Shown in pieces: positions 1 to 6,212 of a stretch of 7,114 bases of DNA; the stretch's first letter is position 1; every line of letters begins with the position of its first letter. A program made the position numbers and the translations under genes. This stretch comes from JAKJEP01 sp964580995 (GTDB taxonomy: Bacteria > Planctomycetota > Phycisphaerae > Sedimentisphaerales > SM23-30). Where the stretch lies: contig CAZOMV010000157.1 of the NCBI GenBank assembly GCA_964580995.1, forward strand, positions 1-7,114, given 5' to 3'. The notes beneath the pieces were generated by a model. The model worked only from the letters and a program-made list of their open reading frames with translations. It searched no databases and had not been told where the DNA came from.

Positions 1-302
1 AGCGGCACATAGGCACGCCCCCCCTTGGACGTCTGATACGTGTGACGCTCCACCTGGACCGGCCCGTAGGGCGTTTCATAGCTCTGGGGGGCATAGTCTT
101 TGACGGTGTGTTTGACGCCATTGACACGGATGGGTTCACCGTGAGTGTCGAACTGCTTGAGCATCGGGATCATCGCTACTTGCCCAGCCTCATTCAGAGA
201 TTGCTGCAAAAATTGCTCATCGTGGAGCATTTGGCCGGTTAATTCGACTGTAAACTGAATGGCCAACGTGTTATTATTATGTTCGATTAGCTTTGCCGGC
301 AT
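1..302 (-). CDS. ISKra4-family transposase, N-terminal part (cut by window edge)
   Basis: The reading frame opens at an ATG at 302-300 and runs without a stop to the left edge, so about 100 N-terminal residues are visible and the catalytic part lies outside the window. A Shine-Dalgarno GAAGGA sits 8 nt before the ATG (311-316). The protein contains, in order, a Gln-rich segment (MLHDEQFLQQSLNEAG), KQFDTHGEPIRVNGVK, and then YETPYGPVQVERHTYQTSKG followed by GRAYVPL. This series (FDT.G.PI, K.Y.TPYG.V.VERH.YQTSKGG, Y.PL) is what I know from the N-terminus of ISKra4-family transposases, which move a DNA insertion sequence by DDE chemistry. The DDE residues cannot be checked here. The opposite-strand frame at 42-242 is a shadow. 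Intactness of the whole gene is unknown because the gene leaves the window. Confidence 0.85.
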   Translation of the reverse strand, partial: MPAKLIEHNNNTLAIQFTVELTGQMLHDEQFLQQSLNEAGQVAMIPMLKQFDTHGEPIRVNGVKHTVKDYAPQSYETPYGPVQVERHTYQTSKGGRAYVP

Positions 303-367
303 GGTAATAGTCCTTCAAAATATTGTGTAAACCATGCTGGAGTTATCGGACATACACAAGAAAAAAC

Positions 368-391
368 CTTAAAATATGACACTATTTTAAG
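368..391. repeat. Perfect 9-bp inverted repeat at the presumed IS end
   Basis: CTTAAAATA (368-376) and TATTTTAAG (383-391) are exact reverse complements separated by the 6 bases TGACAC. The repeat lies 66-89 bp upstream of the transposase start and about 10 bp inside the inferred IS end. It could be a subterminal transposase-binding site, an operator for the transposase gene, or a weak hairpin that blocks read-through into the element. The sequence alone does not decide between these. Confidence 0.6.
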
Positions 392-435
392 CGAACACCC
401 CTTTGTTAGTTGAATAGTTATAATTGTCTATAAAT

Positions 436-469
436 AAACGACATACAAATACTTGGAGTCGTTTTTTTT
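436..469. terminator. Weak hairpin with T tract in AT-rich spacer
   Basis: AAACGAC (436-442) pairs with GTCGTTT (458-464) across a 15-nt loop and runs into eight T residues at 462-469 on the plus strand. On the minus strand the same stem is followed by the T-rich TATTTATAG, so it could act in both directions and end transcripts of the phosphoesterase gene before the insertion sequence. The stem has only four G-C pairs or fewer and a long loop, so this is a weak candidate. A second short repeat, AATTGG/CCAATT (471-476/490-495), lies beside it. I see no gene in the stretch 303-607. Confidence 0.3.
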
Positions 470-592
470 AAATTGGTAAGATATTTTTTCCAATTAACTG
501 GAAGATTCCTTTACCGGTTATGGTATTTTGGCTATTCCAGTTTTATGTTCCTTCCAGCCGGTGTTGTGGCGGCGGGTGGGCTGGTATTTTTC

Positions 593-611
593 ATAAGCGG
601 GCGCGGCTTAT
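593..611. repeat. Inverted repeat over the stop codon of the phosphoesterase gene
   Basis: ATAAGC (593-598) pairs with GCTTAT (606-611) around the GC-rich 7-base loop GGGCGCG. The right arm overlaps the TAA stop codon at 610-608. No T run follows on the minus strand (GAAAAATACC), so it does not qualify as a normal intrinsic terminator. It may only be a 3'-end stabilising hairpin. Confidence 0.3.
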
Positions 612-1099
612 AAAGGGATGATCTGGTGTTCCATTGTATCGAGGTTCAGGAGCACGACGTGGCCGCGGCCGGTCAGCCAATCGGTGGATTCGCCGGGGTT
701 GATGATGAGGGTTTTGCCTTCCCGGCGGATGTCCTGGTTGTGGGTGTGGCCGTAAATGACCAGGTCGTAGGTCTGGCTGAGGATCGCTTCCTCGATATAG
801 TGCGGGGTGTGCGTCATGAAGATCCGGCGGTTGGCGATGGTGCCTTTGTAGCAGTATTCGTGAATCTCGCCGCCCCCCTTTTCCACGGTGCCTTTGAGAA
901 ACAGTTTTTCCCCATCGTTGTTGCCATAGACGGCGATGAGTCTGGCGGATTTTACCTCCTGGAATATTTTGGCGGAAAAGGGCGAAACGATATCGCCGCC
1001 GTGCAGGATGTAGGAAACCTGATGTTCGTTGAAAATCGCGACCGCTTTTTGCAAAGACTCCCGATGATCGTGACTGTCTGAAATAATGCCGATTAACAT
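608..1099 (-). CDS. YfcE/MJ0936-type metallophosphoesterase
   Basis: A cytoplasmic metal-dependent phosphodiesterase of the calcineurin-like superfamily, 163 residues, close to the family's usual 155-180. Numbered from the ATG at 1099, the metal-binding blocks are all present: D8-S-H10, GGD36, GNND62, H97 in MTHTPH, and GHTH120 (H118, H120). They are followed by NPGES at 134-138, where the family has NPGS. These residues normally hold two divalent metals. Relatives hydrolyse model phosphodiesters, and the natural substrate is not known. I chose ATG 1099 because it gives MLIGIISDSHD, matching where relatives start. A TTG at 1120 with AGGA 7 nt upstream would add seven residues and is a real alternative. 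The gene lies 128 bp after the galactosidase stop on the same strand and may be read from it or from a local -10. The plus-strand frame at 626-1081 is a shadow. Confidence 0.9.
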   Translation of the reverse strand: MLIGIISDSHDHRESLQKAVAIFNEHQVSYILHGGDIVSPFSAKIFQEVKSARLIAVYGNNDGEKLFLKGTVEKGGGEIHEYCYKGTIANRRIFMTHTPHYIEEAILSQTYDLVIYGHTHNQDIRREGKTLIINPGESTDWLTGRGHVVLLNLDTMEHQIIPL

Positions 1100-1152
1100 A
1101 CTATCAACCTGTTCTTCCAACGTACTATCCTAATCTCAGATACACCACGGGC

Positions 1153-1168
1153 ATTATAGGGAATTCCC
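1153..1168 (-). promoter_or_regulatory. Possible -10 box with palindrome upstream of the phosphoesterase gene
   Basis: On the minus strand TATAAT is read at 1158-1153, directly preceded by the 10-bp palindrome GGGAATTCCC (1159-1168). No good -35 lies 16-18 bp upstream. The palindrome would sit in the spacer, a classical place for an operator. The transcript leader would be about 50 nt. It is a weak prediction because TATAAT alone occurs by chance in AT-rich spacers. Confidence 0.3.
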
Positions 1169-1227
1169 GGAGCGAAGGATAGTTTTTTTCGCATTCCGAT
1201 TCGTTCTTCGGTTTTGCAGAACTTCCG

Positions 1228-3984
1228 TTAGTTCTTTTGATACACAATGATCACCGAACCTGGCTGGGCGGAGATCGCGACCGGCAGGCCGGGGTTCATC
1301 AGGCTGCTGCCGGTTTCCGTGGTCACGGCGGCGGTGTCCAGATTGGTCAGGGTATAAACGGCATTCCATTCCAGGCCCTGGAGTTTCAACTGCATGGAAC
1401 CGGTGGTACTCTGGGGACGGCGGAAGGCCTGCATCATGCCCCGGCCCTGGCTGGGGTCGTAATACTGCCAGGCGATCCAGGCATTATCGGAAGCACTATA
1501 GTCGGTCAGGGGATAAAAATCGCCGCGGTAGAGGTCACTGATCGAGCGATACTGGTTCAGCATGGTTGTTGCGGGTGCCCAGATACCCGGATCGTTGTGA
1601 TTCAGCGCGGTAACGAAGGAATTGCCCATGCCGCTGCGGAAATCATAGGGATTCAGAGAGACCGTGCCCAGGCCGGTCAGGGGAATCCAGAAGGACAGGG
1701 CGTACTGCATACTCTGGGCACTGTCGGAATACCACAGGTAATCTGATCGGGTCAGCACCAGAGAGCGGCGGAGCATTTCGAAGTCGATCCGCCGGCCGCC
1801 GCTGGCACAGTCGTCGATAATCAGGTTCGGATGGTCGGCTTGCAGCGTATCGAAATAATCGTACAAGCCCATCACGTAGCGGATTTCGTTCATGCCCTGC
1901 CGGTCGGCCGCTTCGCCGGTCCGCCAGTAATAGACCGGGTGCATGTTAAAGTCGTTGCGATAGGCATCAATACCGATATCGCCGATCATGCCGCTAAACT
2001 TGGCCTTGGCCCAGGCCAGGGCGGCCGGGTTACCCAGATTCAAGAGCCGCCATCCATCGTTCTGCTGGTAGGCAACCGCCGGCGGCATATTGGAAGGGGT
2101 CAACAGCCATTCGGGATGGTTGGTATAGAGCCAGGAGCCGGGCATGACCCGTTCCGGCTCGAACCAGAGCAGGAATTTCCGGCCGGCATTGTGTACGGCA
2201 TCGGCAACCGGGTCCATGCCGTGGGGATACCGCACAGGATCCGGCTCCCAGGTGCCGGTGTATTCCCACATGCCGGTTCCATAATCGTCGTACCAGCCGG
2301 CGTCGATCCAGACATAATCAACCGGCATATCATGCGTTGCGATACTATTTACAAAATCAAGCATGTTCTGTTCGGTGGTATTGTTGAAACCAATATATCC
2401 ATGCGGGCTGGCACCCACGAACGGTTCGGCCAGCATACCACACGGTCGAGGGGAATAATGAGCCAGCAGGAAACGCCGGAGCTGGTTGTGGCCCCGCTGC
2501 CGGTCGCCGCCCCAAAAAAGGAGCATGACGGAGGGCATGCGAATCTGTTCGCCGGGATACAGCCGCAGACGGGCCAGTTCCAGACCGGTCTGGAAATTCA
2601 GGCTGGCGGCACTATATTTGTGGAAGGACGCGGCCCATTGCCCGGTCCAGCCGATGGCGAGCATGGTTCCGGTCTGGTCCGGTTTTTCCAGATTGAAGAA
2701 AGGCAAAACCCCATCGGAGGACCGACCGCCAAAGGGGGTAAAACTCCGGCTGGCGCCGGTGGCGAGGGTTAGTTGCTGGGGCTGGAAATCCGTAGCAATC
2801 GCGGTGCTGCCGTCGGCATAATACAGGGTGAAATTCCCGGCGGCGCCACTGGGGCAATCGAAATCGGCGGACTGCATATCCTCTACGATGGGGGTGTTCT
2901 GACTGCCGGTGTTTTGGTAATAGACCACCCACTCGACCGCCGGGTAATCGTGGTATTCGGTGGCCACGCATTTGACTTTCAGGCCGGTTGCCGGGTCCAG
3001 ATAGGTCAGGGTATGCTGCGTTCTTTGCGAATCCAGAACCACGGACTGCTGCGTTTTCTGCCAGTTGGCCAGCAGGCTGAGGGAGGATACACCATTATAC
3101 ACGAAGGAAACCGGAGGCACGGGATGGTCGGAAGCAAACTTGTCCTGAACCCATTGCCAAGCCCTGGCCATTTCCTCGGCAGCAATGATGTCCTCAATAT
3201 TCTCACACGTGTCATTGGCGGCATCGTAACAGAGCAGCCAGTTTTGCGCAAAAATCACAAAATCCTGCAGGTCGATATAACAGTCATGGTTAAAATCCTG
3301 CGGCAGGTAGGGACTGCAATCCGGCTCCGCTTCCGTCAGCTCAAAACCATTGACACAGCTTAGGCCGATTCCATAATCATCCTGCGCCAAATCGATGATG
3401 ATCCGGCCGTTAGCATCGGCAACAATCCCCTGGAGAATTCCCTCGTTCGCCACCCCCATACTCAGGTTCAGCGGTCCCACCCCATTAGCCATCCAGATGG
3501 CACCCAGGCCATCATGGCCGTTATTGCCGTAGCCGGCCAGATTATAGGACTGGCTGGGAACCAGACCGCTGATGGTGATGGTGGCGTGCGGACTGGCAGG
3601 ACCCAGAATATAGTCCCGCGTGACGTGGTTGCCCACATCCGGATCAAACCAGTCCGAACTGATAAATCCGTTTAGGGTCACGGAAATATTCGAATTGGTC
3701 TGGCCGTCTTCATAGTAAAGGGTGGGAGCCGGGCCGGGAAAGTATAATCCGATGGTATTGGGCGTCGCGGAGGAAACTTCCAGGCCATTCCAGAAGTTTC
3801 CCGAACCAAACAGCCCCTGGTCCGCGGTCGTGGCCTGGGCATTGTCCACGCGGCCATTGCCGGGGTTATCCTCCGTACTGTTATATCCGTTGAAGTCCAC
3901 CCGCAAAACCGCGGCATGGGTGGAAAACGATAAGCCCCAAAGGAAAAGAAGGATGGCAAAAACAAGGTGTTTGGTGGGGTTCAT
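1228..3984 (-). CDS. Secreted GH36-type alpha-galactosidase with internal dockerin-like segment
   Basis: Probably cleaves terminal alpha-galactose from oligo- or polysaccharides outside the cytoplasm. The protein has 918 residues from the ATG at 3984, chosen because AAGGAG lies 7 nt upstream; a TTG at 4005 is inside that leader. Residues 1-24 are a signal peptide (hydrophobic FAILLFLWGL, likely cut after THA). Residues 25-222 are an unassigned, probably beta-rich domain. Residues 229-252 are one dockerin/EF-hand-like loop (D230, N232, D234, D238, D241, then FAQNWLLC). About 265-505 is the beta-sandwich found before GH36 barrels, and 515-800 the catalytic barrel with WIDAGW (559-564), LWFEPERV (606-613), RNDFN with presumed nucleophile D678, CASGGRR (726-732) and RSD with candidate acid/base D748. 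The C-terminal beta-domain closes it. The length exceeds plain GH36 enzymes (about 700) because of the N-terminal additions. Other alpha-glycoside specificities cannot be excluded. The opposite-strand frames, up to 313 codons, are shadows. Confidence 0.9.
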   Translation of the reverse strand: MNPTKHLVFAILLFLWGLSFSTHAAVLRVDFNGYNSTEDNPGNGRVDNAQATTADQGLFGSGNFWNGLEVSSATPNTIGLYFPGPAPTLYYEDGQTNSNISVTLNGFISSDWFDPDVGNHVTRDYILGPASPHATITISGLVPSQSYNLAGYGNNGHDGLGAIWMANGVGPLNLSMGVANEGILQGIVADANGRIIIDLAQDDYGIGLSCVNGFELTEAEPDCSPYLPQDFNHDCYIDLQDFVIFAQNWLLCYDAANDTCENIEDIIAAEEMARAWQWVQDKFASDHPVPPVSFVYNGVSSLSLLANWQKTQQSVVLDSQRTQHTLTYLDPATGLKVKCVATEYHDYPAVEWVVYYQNTGSQNTPIVEDMQSADFDCPSGAAGNFTLYYADGSTAIATDFQPQQLTLATGASRSFTPFGGRSSDGVLPFFNLEKPDQTGTMLAIGWTGQWAASFHKYSAASLNFQTGLELARLRLYPGEQIRMPSVMLLFWGGDRQRGHNQLRRFLLAHYSPRPCGMLAEPFVGASPHGYIGFNNTTEQNMLDFVNSIATHDMPVDYVWIDAGWYDDYGTGMWEYTGTWEPDPVRYPHGMDPVADAVHNAGRKFLLWFEPERVMPGSWLYTNHPEWLLTPSNMPPAVAYQQNDGWRLLNLGNPAALAWAKAKFSGMIGDIGIDAYRNDFNMHPVYYWRTGEAADRQGMNEIRYVMGLYDYFDTLQADHPNLIIDDCASGGRRIDFEMLRRSLVLTRSDYLWYSDSAQSMQYALSFWIPLTGLGTVSLNPYDFRSGMGNSFVTALNHNDPGIWAPATTMLNQYRSISDLYRGDFYPLTDYSASDNAWIAWQYYDPSQGRGMMQAFRRPQSTTGSMQLKLQGLEWNAVYTLTNLDTAAVTTETGSSLMNPGLPVAISAQPGSVIIVYQKN

Positions 3985-4017
3985 TCTACAACTCCTTTTT
4001 GGCAAATAAGTTATATT

Positions 4018-4041
4018 AAGGCTAGCGAAGGTTATGCCTTC
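4018..4041 (-). promoter_or_regulatory. Mutually exclusive hairpins in galactosidase leader
   Basis: Near the 5' end of the predicted mRNA leader, GAAGG (4041-4037) can pair with CCTTC (4031-4027) over a 5-nt loop. Alternatively AAGGC (4040-4036) can pair with GCCTT (4022-4018). The two pairings share bases, so only one can form. This could affect mRNA stability or translation, but the stems are only 5 bp and may be chance. Confidence 0.25.
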
Positions 4042-4053
4042 ATGTCATCTCTA

Positions 4054-4082
4054 ATTATAGCATTATTTCCCGAAAATGTCAA
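4054..4082 (-). promoter_or_regulatory. Perfect consensus sigma-70 promoter for the galactosidase gene
   Basis: Read on the minus strand: TTGACA (4082-4077), a spacer of exactly 17 bp (4076-4060), then TATAAT (4059-4054). TGC precedes the -10, giving an extended -10 as well. Both hexamers match the housekeeping consensus at all six positions. Transcription should start near 4047, giving a leader of about 63 nt that ends with AAGGAG before the ATG at 3984. The promoter lies 96 bp beyond the stop of the glycosyltransferase gene, so the two genes need not share a transcript. Confidence 0.85.
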
Positions 4083-4088
4083 TGCGTA

Positions 4089-4109
4089 TTCTCGCCCTGG
4101 TTCTCGCCC
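4089..4109 (-). repeat. Two 9-bp direct repeats just upstream of the galactosidase promoter
   Basis: TTCTCGCCC occurs at 4089-4097 and again at 4101-4109 (GGGCGAGAA on the minus strand), spaced 12 bp start to start. The nearer copy ends 6 bp upstream of the -35 box. This position suits a binding site for an activator or repressor of the galactosidase gene, but no regulator gene is in the window to link it to. Confidence 0.5.
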
Positions 4110-4177
4110 CGGCAAAACCCAGCCGCCGCTTCAGGAGAAACGGTGTTGATGTAGATATACTTCCAGCAGCGAAACCA

Positions 4178-5965
4178 TCAGGCCGTTCGCCGGGCACGCC
4201 GCCGGTGATAGGCATGATTCAGCGCCGGCAGAAAGAACTGCTGGCAAACCGAATCCCAGTTTATTTTCGCGGCAAACTCCAAACCCCAGGCAATCCGGGA
4301 CCGAAGTTCGTCCTCGGATCGGGGCAGACGCTCCAAAATCAACCGCGCCACGTGCCCGCTGACGGCATGTTCGACGAGATCGCGCCCGCCCTGGTCAATG
4401 GCCAGAATGCTTTCCAGGCTTTCCATGGCGTTGTCCGGATGGTTTCGTTCGGTGTAATCCGCGACAATAACCGAATCCGGGAGTTTCCCCCCCGCTATCT
4501 TTTCTATCAGTTCCAGAGAACCGCAGATCCGGTTGCATACCACCAGGCTGCCGTTGGCCAGGGCTTCCAGAGTGGTTCGGCCAAACGGCTCATAAATACT
4601 CTGCCCGAATTCCACATCGCTGCCGCGCCGAATATCGCAGACATCGATCTCCATACGCAGCGTTTTCCCGCTGGCGGTGTTATAAAAACCCAGGGGATCG
4701 ACCAATATGACCTGGATGTTTTTAGCCTGGGTATTGAACGCCTGCACGCCGGCGTAAAAGGCCGCTTCACTGTCGGGCAACTGGTTGTTCCGATCCAGAA
4801 AATCCACCGGCCATTTCCAGTTATTGCCCATATAATCCGCATTTCCCAGATTCTTGCTGCAAGGGACGGTATTGAGTAAAAAGAGCAGCCCGTGTTGGCC
4901 CTGCTTCTGATATTCCTGATCCAGATGCTCCAGAACCCGCAGATCGCGCCACAGTCCTTTTCGCAGGCCCATGTGCGAAATATGGGTGAATATCGTATCG
5001 GGGGTAAAGCCGAGCCGTTTTTGGGCATAGTCCTGCAACTTTCGCTTGGCGGCTATTTTGTACTCTAGTTTGCAGGTTTGGGCCGGCAATCCGTAATAGC
5101 TGACATCGATATCGATATCCTGAAAAGCAGGCCCCAAAAACCGCAATTCCCCCGCCACCTGTTCGCTGGCGGCGATAATACTATCGCAATAGCGGGCCGC
5201 GTTAATCAGGGTATTTTGAAAAAAGAAATCCTGCGGGCCAAAGACATCGCTCAGATAGTAGTCTCTCATCCGGGAACAGTTCAGGGCGGTATAAAACATC
5301 GTGTCGTGGCCGGGATAATTCTCCACAATGCGCCGGGCCGTAGCTTCCTGATGGGCATAAAAGACCGTCTTATAGGAACCCAGCGGGTCCATCACCGCCG
5401 CCAGGATCGTGGGCAATCCCATATAATCATGGGCGATTAATACTCCGGGATCCGAAGGATCCGCCACCCCGATCGCCCGCAGAGCCGCCAGGGCCGCCGG
5501 CGCAAATTTCACATACGTTTCATATTCCCGGTTCTTCTCGTAGCGAATGCTTTCAATACCGAATTCCTCGTACAGCCAGGCCTTCAGCGCATTGACCGAA
5601 AGCAAATCGGCTTTGCCGGCATCGATCAGCAGGATTTCCGAAAATCGTTTCTCCTCCGGTTTGGCGCCGCGCAGCGGCTGATGCGCATACACCAGCGAAA
5701 CACCGTACTTCCGCTCCACTTCCAGCAGGCCTTTTCCATACGGATGCCGGGCGATGTCCGTGTGCGAGGAATAGAGAATCGCTCCATCCCGCTGGATCCA
5801 TTCCATCATGGTATCATTCCCGCTGGCCATAGGACCGATAATGACCGATCGCTTTACCGCCTTCAGATAAACCTCGCTGCCCAGCAATCCTTCTATAAAT
5901 TGTCCAATTTCCCCCTGCACCGGCATGTTCTCCGGAACCACATGAATCACTTTTTTCTGATACAA
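4178..5965 (-). CDS. GT-B glycosyltransferase, distantly glycogen-synthase-like
   Basis: A 595-residue cytoplasmic protein without signal peptide or membrane segments, probably using a nucleotide sugar to extend a glucan or other glycoside. No ATG is near the start. The TTG at 5965 is chosen because AGGAGG lies 6 nt upstream, and the next Met is residue 14. The clearest motif is SIYEPFGRTTLEALANG (456-472), with the E-x7-E pair E459/E467 that binds the sugar nucleotide in retaining GT-B enzymes of families GT3, GT4 and GT5. The N-terminal half has AHDYMGLPT (178-186) and KTVFYAHQEATARR (199-212), in the order of HEWxAG and TxFTTHAT in GT3 glycogen synthases. SHMGLRKGL (330-338) starts the second Rossmann lobe. 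Residues about 365-450 look like a family-specific insert. The C-terminus is basic (HRRRARR). Acceptor and donor are unknown. It has its own promoter and sits upstream of the galactosidase gene. Confidence 0.8.
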   Translation of the reverse strand: MYQKKVIHVVPENMPVQGEIGQFIEGLLGSEVYLKAVKRSVIIGPMASGNDTMMEWIQRDGAILYSSHTDIARHPYGKGLLEVERKYGVSLVYAHQPLRGAKPEEKRFSEILLIDAGKADLLSVNALKAWLYEEFGIESIRYEKNREYETYVKFAPAALAALRAIGVADPSDPGVLIAHDYMGLPTILAAVMDPLGSYKTVFYAHQEATARRIVENYPGHDTMFYTALNCSRMRDYYLSDVFGPQDFFFQNTLINAARYCDSIIAASEQVAGELRFLGPAFQDIDIDVSYYGLPAQTCKLEYKIAAKRKLQDYAQKRLGFTPDTIFTHISHMGLRKGLWRDLRVLEHLDQEYQKQGQHGLLFLLNTVPCSKNLGNADYMGNNWKWPVDFLDRNNQLPDSEAAFYAGVQAFNTQAKNIQVILVDPLGFYNTASGKTLRMEIDVCDIRRGSDVEFGQSIYEPFGRTTLEALANGSLVVCNRICGSLELIEKIAGGKLPDSVIVADYTERNHPDNAMESLESILAIDQGGRDLVEHAVSGHVARLILERLPRSEDELRSRIAWGLEFAAKINWDSVCQQFFLPALNHAYHRRRARRTA

Positions 5966-6008
5966 AATCTACCTCCTGGTTACTTACCAGTATTTTTTCC
6001 TACATCCT

Positions 6009-6038
6009 ATTATAAACTCTAAATGGCCCCTATGCCAA
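6009..6038 (-). promoter_or_regulatory. Sigma-70 promoter for the glycosyltransferase gene
   Basis: On the minus strand TTGGCA (6038-6033, five of six matches to consensus) is followed after 18 bp by TATAAT (6014-6009, perfect). Transcription would start near 6002, about 37 nt before the TTG start at 5965, and the leader contains AGGAGG at 5977-5972. Confidence 0.7.
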
Positions 6039-6082
6039 ATCAACTTACTATTTTTTTTAAAAAGATTTTTTCGTAACATCCC

Positions 6083-6108
6083 TATAATTTGCAACTTAAC
6101 CAAGTTGC
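6083..6108 (+). promoter_or_regulatory. TATAAT box next to a perfect 7-bp palindrome in the divergent spacer
   Basis: GCAACTT (6091-6097) and AAGTTGC (6102-6108) are perfect reverse complements around AACC. TATAAT lies at 6083-6088, so a start point from that box would fall inside the palindrome, as with a repressor operator. There is no good -35, since the upstream sequence is an A/T run. The site lies between the divergent glycosyltransferase and smpB genes, 53 bp upstream of the former's promoter, so it could serve either. It is a candidate operator only. Confidence 0.35.
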
Positions 6109-6175
6109 CACAGTTATCTGACGTTTGCGGTAAATTGTCGACAGAATAGTCTGTTTCTTTTATTCGATAATAGGA

Positions 6176-6181
6176 TATAAT
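6176..6181 (+). promoter_or_regulatory. Probable -10 box of smpB
   Basis: TATAAT at 6176-6181 would start transcription near 6188, leaving a leader of about 25 nt to the ATG at 6213. The -35 region (around 6152-6158) does not match the consensus well. The leader contains only a poor ribosome-binding site (GGGAAA, 4 nt from the ATG). Confidence 0.5.
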
Positions 6182-6212
6182 CCGCTTTTGACGATTACAT
6201 GAATGGGAAACT

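Larger units (their letters stand above)
1..401 (-). mobile_element. Insertion sequence of ISKra4 type, 5' end (outer boundary inferred)
   Basis: The transposase start at 302 is preceded by about 100 bp of non-coding DNA. Read on the minus strand, this begins with a G run and GGGGTGTTCGCTTAAAATAG at 401-382. A terminal repeat starting with G residues is plausible for this family, and the AT-rich DNA beyond 401 looks different. The opposite end of the element lies outside the window, so neither the inverted terminal repeat nor a target duplication can be confirmed. The boundary at 401 is inference. Confidence 0.4.

Noticed and set aside
626..1081. Open frame of 151 codons opposite the phosphoesterase
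   Set aside because: Antisense shadow. The minus strand carries all metallophosphoesterase motifs.
1200..1227. Terminator after the galactosidase gene (GTTCT/AGAAC repeat)
   Set aside because: The stem is only 5 bp with a 10-nt loop, and no T run follows on the minus strand.
1831..2772. Long open frame of 313 codons on the plus strand inside the galactosidase gene
   Set aside because: It lies entirely opposite a well-supported GH36 coding sequence, its product matches no family I recognise, and it has the composition expected of an antisense shadow in GC-rich coding DNA.
4076..4879. Open frame of 267 codons on the plus strand opposite the glycosyltransferase
   Set aside because: Same reason: it is antisense to a coding region with clear motifs, its start overlaps the galactosidase promoter, and no domain is recognisable.
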